Of a stretch of 64,000 nucleotides of DNA, positions 60,622-64,000 are shown in pieces. The position numbers were made by a program, and so were the translations under genes. Origin of the DNA: Phytohabitans flavus (GTDB taxonomy: Bacteria; Actinomycetota; Actinomycetes; Mycobacteriales; Micromonosporaceae); assembly GCF_011764545.1 (NCBI RefSeq), contig NZ_AP022870.1, positions 4,510,001 through 4,574,000 on the forward strand, written 5' to 3'. Under the pieces are notes generated by a model. The model was not told the DNA's origin. It worked only from the letters and a program-made list of their open reading frames with translations, and did not search any database. The first letter of the stretch is position 1; every line of letters starts with the position of its first letter.

Positions 60622-61497
60622 TCAGGCGAGCGCGGTGGCCGTGGTGAGCGCCTCCTCCACAGCGCCGGGGATGTCGGTGACCGGGAAGATGGCGTGCCGC
60701 ACGGTACGGTCGCGGGCCACCACGAGCACCGCGCGCTTGAGCCGGGGCTGCTGGCCGATCCGGGCGGTGGGCAGGCGCAGCGCGGCCGCCAGCCGCAGGT
60801 CCACATCGGACATCAGCGGAAACGGCACGTCCTCGGCGGCGGCGAACGCGGCCTGCTCCTCCGGGCGCTGCGTGCTCACCCCGTGCACCGCGACACCAGC
60901 GGCGGTGAAGGCCGGCCAACGGTCACGGAAGAGGCGATTTTCCAACGTGCAGCCGATCGTGCCGGGGATCTGGTCCCAGCCGGCGGGCAGCGGGTTCGGG
61001 CGGCCGGTCGACGGGTAGGTGAACAGCACCGTGACGGCCGCGTCCGCCGCCACCGGATCCCGCCACCCACCGGCCGAGTCGGCGAGCGTGAGGCCGGCCG
61101 GGACGGTACCGCCGGGCAGTGACCGGGTGCGGAGCGCCTCGGCGCTGTCGGCGGCCGCGGTGGCGCTGAGCGTACCGTCGCCGAGCAGCCACCGGTCCGC
61201 CCAGTCCTGCATGCTCACCAGCACCGGGAGGAACGCCTGCCCGCGCGGGGTGAGGCGGTACTCGTACCGAGGCGGGCGGTCCTGGTACGGCATTTTCGCG
61301 ACGACCTCGTGCTCGACGAGGTGGGCGAGCCGCTCGGTGAGCACCTTCCGGGAGACGCCCAGCTCACCGACGAGCTCGTCGAAGCGCATCCGGCCGCGGG
61401 CCACCTCGCGGAGCACCAGCAGGTTCCACCAGTCGCCCATGACGGCGGCGGCATTGGCGATGCCGCATGTCTCGTCCACGACACGACCTATGTACAT
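60622..61497 (-). CDS. HxlR-type regulator fused to a peroxiredoxin-like domain
   Basis: 291 residues from ATG 61497. Residues 1-110 are an HxlR winged helix: GIANAAAVMGDWWNLLVLRE, FDELVGELGVSRKVLTERLA and QDRPPRYEYRLTPRGQAFLP. Residues 120-290 look like a PrxQ-type thioredoxin fold: TVLFTYPSTGRPN, a peroxidatic-type Cys in PGTIGCTLENRLFRD, VAVHGVSTQRPEEQAAFAAA and FPLMSDVDLRLAAALRL. The order matches HxlR regulators that sense redox or aldehydes, but direct fusion to a peroxiredoxin is unusual. It diverges from an ABC-2 export operon at 61562, which it may control. Confidence 0.8.
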   Translation of the reverse strand: MYIGRVVDETCGIANAAAVMGDWWNLLVLREVARGRMRFDELVGELGVSRKVLTERLAHLVEHEVVAKMPYQDRPPRYEYRLTPRGQAFLPVLVSMQDWADRWLLGDGTLSATAAADSAEALRTRSLPGGTVPAGLTLADSAGGWRDPVAADAAVTVLFTYPSTGRPNPLPAGWDQIPGTIGCTLENRLFRDRWPAFTAAGVAVHGVSTQRPEEQAAFAAAEDVPFPLMSDVDLRLAAALRLPTARIGQQPRLKRAVLVVARDRTVRHAIFPVTDIPGAVEEALTTATALA

Positions 61498-61561
61498 CGA
61501 ACCCCCTCGGGGGTAAGTTTCCATTCGAAACTCACTCTGTCCTCGCCAGGAAGGATACGAC

Positions 61562-62371
61562 GTGCCGACCGCATTGCCCACGATGCGCCGCAACTGGCTG
61601 GTGACCCTGCGGGCGTATCCATGGACCTACTTCATCGGCACGGTCGCCACCGGTGTGCTCACGGTTGGCCTGGCCTATCTCGCCTTTCACGCGATCGGGG
61701 GTGGCCAGGTCAGCGCGGGTTTCCTGGCCGACGGCGGGACGGGCGACTACCTGGGCTACGTCACCGTGGGCGCGGCGGCGCTCATGTTCGCCACCCGGAT
61801 GGTGTTGTGGGTCGCGAAGGCCCAGATCACCGAGCAGCGCGAGGGCACGCTCGAAAGCCAGCTGCTCGCGCCGGCGCGGCGCCTGCCGTACCTCGTCGGT
61901 GTGGGTTTGCAGGCCTTCACCACGACGGTGGCCGAGGTCGCGGTGATGCTCGCCTTCGCGATCGCCATCGGGGTGCGGCTGCCGGCCCCCGACCCGCTCG
62001 CGCTGCTCTGCGCGATCGCGGCGGTGGGGGTGGCCGTCTTCGGGCTGTCCGTGCCGCTCAGCGCCATCATGATCACGGTCGGCGAGGCGCACATCACGCA
62101 GAACACGCTCTTCGTCGGCATGGCGCTGCTCTGCGGGTTCACGTTTCCGCCGGCGATGCTCCCCGACCCGCTGCGGTGGCTCGGCGAGGCGCTCCCGCTC
62201 ACCTCGGGGCTGCGCGCCCTGCGGGACGCCGCACTTCATCACGCCCCGGTCGGCGCGGTCCTCCCGGACCTGCTGATCTGCGCCGGCCTGGGCGCCGTGT
62301 ACCTCGCCGCCGGCCTGCGCCTGCTGGGGCCGGCCGAGCGGATCGCCGTCCAGCGGGGCGGTGCGGCATGA
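61562..62371 (+). CDS. ABC-2 type transporter permease
   Basis: 269 residues from GTG 61562. Six hydrophobic helices (WTYFIGTVATGVLTVGLAYL, LGYVTVGAAALMFATRMVL, VAEVAVMLAFAIAIGV, LALLCAIAAVGVAVFGLS, NTLFVGMALLCGFTFPPAML, VLPDLLICAGLGAVYLAAGL). Typical of ABC-2 permeases of drug or polymer exporters. Its stop overlaps the ATPase start in ATGA. Confidence 0.85.
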   Translation: MPTALPTMRRNWLVTLRAYPWTYFIGTVATGVLTVGLAYLAFHAIGGGQVSAGFLADGGTGDYLGYVTVGAAALMFATRMVLWVAKAQITEQREGTLESQLLAPARRLPYLVGVGLQAFTTTVAEVAVMLAFAIAIGVRLPAPDPLALLCAIAAVGVAVFGLSVPLSAIMITVGEAHITQNTLFVGMALLCGFTFPPAMLPDPLRWLGEALPLTSGLRALRDAALHHAPVGAVLPDLLICAGLGAVYLAAGLRLLGPAERIAVQRGGAA

Positions 62372-63348
62372 GCGCCGGCATCGTCACGCACGGGCTGACC
62401 AAAGTCTTTCCGCCGCCGAGCCGCCTGTTTCGCAAGCGTCCGCCGGCCCCGGCGCCCGCCGTCGACGGGCTCTCGCTGGCGATCCCGCCCGGCGCGGTGA
62501 CCGGCCTGCTGGGGCTCAACGGCGCCGGCAAGACCACCACCATCAAGATGCTGGCGACGCTGCTCCGCCCCACGACGGGTACGGCGACGGTCGACGGGCT
62601 CGACGTGGTCCGCGACGCCCGCGAGGTGCGCCGCCGGATCAACCTCATCGCGGGCGGCGAGCGGATGGTGTACGCGCGGATGACCGGCCGGGAGAACCTC
62701 TGGTACTTCGGGCAGCTCTACGACGTACCCCGGGCCGTGCTCAAGCGCCGGATCGACGAGCTGCTCGACCTCGTCGGACTGCGGGAGGCCGCGGGCACGC
62801 TCGTCGAGCGGTACTCCCGAGGGATGCGGCAGCGGCTCAGCATCGCCCGCGGCCTGATCAACGCGCCGGCGTACCTGCTGCTCGACGAGCCGACCCTCGG
62901 CCTGGACGCGCCGATCGCCCGCGACCTGCGGGGCGTCGTCGCCGACCTGGCCGAAAGCGGTGTCGGCGTGCTGCTGACCTCGCACTACCTGGCCGAGGTG
63001 GAGCAGCTGTGCCGGCACGTGCACGTCATCGACCGCGGCTCGCTCGTCGCGGCGGGCAGCCCGGCGCAGCTGACCGCCGGGACCCGCCTGCCGTACAGCG
63101 TCGAGCTCACCCTGACCGCCCCCGCGCCCGACGCGACGAAGGCGGTGGAGGAGCTCGCCGCGCGCGCCGGCGCCGAGGTGCGGCACGACACGGACCCCGA
63201 GGGCCGGCCGAGGGTCACCCTCCGCCATCCCGACGACCTCGCCGGTGAGTTGACCACCACTGTGGTACGCGCGGGTGGCGCGATAGCCCGCGTCGAGGTG
63301 GCGCCACCCACGCTCGAAGACGCGATCCTGGCGATGGCCGCCCGATGA
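62368..63348 (+). CDS. ABC transporter ATP-binding protein
   Basis: 326 residues. Walker A LLGLNGAGKTTTIKM near 45, Q-loop region LIAGGERMVYARMTGREN, signature YSRGMRQRLSIARGL near 150, Walker B YLLLDEPTLGLDAP near 170 and switch LLTSHYLAEVE. The C-terminal ~90 residues are the accessory region of CcmA/DrrA-type export ATPases. Its stop overlaps the next start in ATGA. With the two permeases it forms a heteromeric ABC-2 exporter. Confidence 0.9.
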   Translation: MSAGIVTHGLTKVFPPPSRLFRKRPPAPAPAVDGLSLAIPPGAVTGLLGLNGAGKTTTIKMLATLLRPTTGTATVDGLDVVRDAREVRRRINLIAGGERMVYARMTGRENLWYFGQLYDVPRAVLKRRIDELLDLVGLREAAGTLVERYSRGMRQRLSIARGLINAPAYLLLDEPTLGLDAPIARDLRGVVADLAESGVGVLLTSHYLAEVEQLCRHVHVIDRGSLVAAGSPAQLTAGTRLPYSVELTLTAPAPDATKAVEELAARAGAEVRHDTDPEGRPRVTLRHPDDLAGELTTTVVRAGGAIARVEVAPPTLEDAILAMAAR

Positions 63349-64000
63349 GCGCCGCGTGGCGGGTGGTCGTGGCCGAGGCGTTCAAGCAGCACCGGCGCAT
63401 CTTCGGTACCAAGCTCGTCGTCTTCTCGATGCTCGTCTGGCCGGTGCTCACGCTCGCCACGGCGTACTACACGATCCTCCCGGTGACCGCCGCGCCCGGC
63501 GCCGCCGCGCGCTGGCCGCTTGTCGCCGATCCCCAGCGGCTGGCGGCGTTCCTGGCGGCCGGCGCGCTGGCGTACACATTCTTCTTCTCGCTCGTCCAAT
63601 CCGCGTGGCACTTCTCGTTCGAGCGGGTCAGCGGCACGCTGGAAGCGATCTTCCTCACCCCGGCCAGCCGCCTCGCCCTGGTGATCGCCAACGGCTCCGG
63701 CGCGCTGGTCCAGAACGCCTGGCTCTTCGGCGCCTTCGCCGTAGCCGCGGCCACCGCCACCGGCACGCTCCACGTAGCCCACCCCGGCATGTACCTAGTC
63801 GCGCTCGCCGCCCTGCTGGTGCCAGCGATCGCCTGGGGCGCCTTCCTCAACAGCCTGCTGATGTTCTCCCGCGACTCCGCATTCCTCTACACACTGCTGG
63901 ACGATCCACTGTGGTTCGTCGCCGGCGTGAGGCTCCCGCTCTTCGCCCTGCCGCTGTGGGTCAAGGCGATCGGCCTAGCATTCCCCCTAACGACAAGCTT
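63345..64000 (+). CDS. ABC-2 type transporter permease (partial)
   Basis: At least 218 residues from ATG 63345, overlapping the ATPase stop by four bases and running off the right edge. Hydrophobic helices: LVVFSMLVWPVLTLATAYYT, LAAFLAAGALAYTFFFSLVQ, LVIANGSGALVQNAWLFGAF, LVALAALLVPAIAWGAFLNS and VAGVRLPLFALPLWVKAIG. Same class as the permease at 61562 but only distantly similar, so the exporter probably uses two unlike permeases. The divergent HxlR-peroxiredoxin gene is the likely local regulator. Confidence 0.8.
   Translation, partial: MSAAWRVVVAEAFKQHRRIFGTKLVVFSMLVWPVLTLATAYYTILPVTAAPGAAARWPLVADPQRLAAFLAAGALAYTFFFSLVQSAWHFSFERVSGTLEAIFLTPASRLALVIANGSGALVQNAWLFGAFAVAAATATGTLHVAHPGMYLVALAALLVPAIAWGAFLNSLLMFSRDSAFLYTLLDDPLWFVAGVRLPLFALPLWVKAIGLAFPLTTS

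Noticed and set aside
1..64000. tRNA, rRNA and riboswitches
   Set aside because: No cloverleaf, CCA-proximal or known aptamer core was recognised by eye in the gaps; a covariance search was not possible.

Overview
This is a high-GC actinomycete chromosome segment. Third-position G/C is very high, GTG and TTG starts are frequent, and the cargo is typical of the order: BTAD/AfsR regulators, ECF sigma factor, secreted hydrolases, Ku. The family Micromonosporaceae is the best guess from gene content alone. About 55 protein genes are supported. No tRNA, rRNA or CRISPR array was seen.
Layout. 1-6.5 kb: secreted protease island (partial S15 Xaa-Pro peptidase, M6-like metalloprotease, two lipoproteins, M64 peptidase). 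6.5-8.7 kb: intergenic repeat island plus a complete DDE insertion sequence with matching terminal inverted repeats. 8.7-16.6 kb: PucR-type regulator, PstS-like proteins, secreted nuclease/phosphatase genes, and a rifampicin-monooxygenase homologue (rox) with a 19-residue leader ORF and hairpin. 16.8-24.5 kb: aldo/keto reductase, TPM-domain protein, type II NADH dehydrogenase, glycine-tailed microprotein, XRE-ImmA/PIN pair, glycerophosphodiesterase. 24.5-32.3 kb: GntR regulator divergent from a molybdenum hydroxylase operon (FAD, 2Fe-2S and split Mo subunits, EthD-like protein, MoxR ATPase, VWA protein, amidohydrolase). 32.3-40.7 kb: SigE-type sigma factor with membrane partner, class I mannose-6-phosphate isomerase, EamA exporter with Lrp regulator, a PLP-type enzyme with a Rossmann oxidoreductase, and a DHFR-like reductase. 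40.7-49.6 kb: BTAD/NB-ARC/TPR regulator, 1.2 kb repeat island, pectate lyase, ABC exporter. 49.6-64 kb: UbiA prenyltransferase, AraC regulator with hydrolase and reductase, second repeat-rich gap, second BTAD regulator, SGNH esterase, Ku, HxlR-peroxiredoxin fusion and an ABC-2 export operon running off the end.
Two themes cut across the window. First, gaps at about 6.6, 8.4, 16.8, 34.8, 44, 46.9 and 53 kb hold a mosaic of dispersed repeats: a ~70-bp sequence (module A, six copies), several long inverted-repeat modules, and one case where a hairpin module sits inside another repeat. Second, at least seven genes are interrupted by single-base losses in or next to G/C runs while both halves keep family-like sequence. 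This pattern fits under-called homopolymers in the assembly better than independent pseudogenisation.
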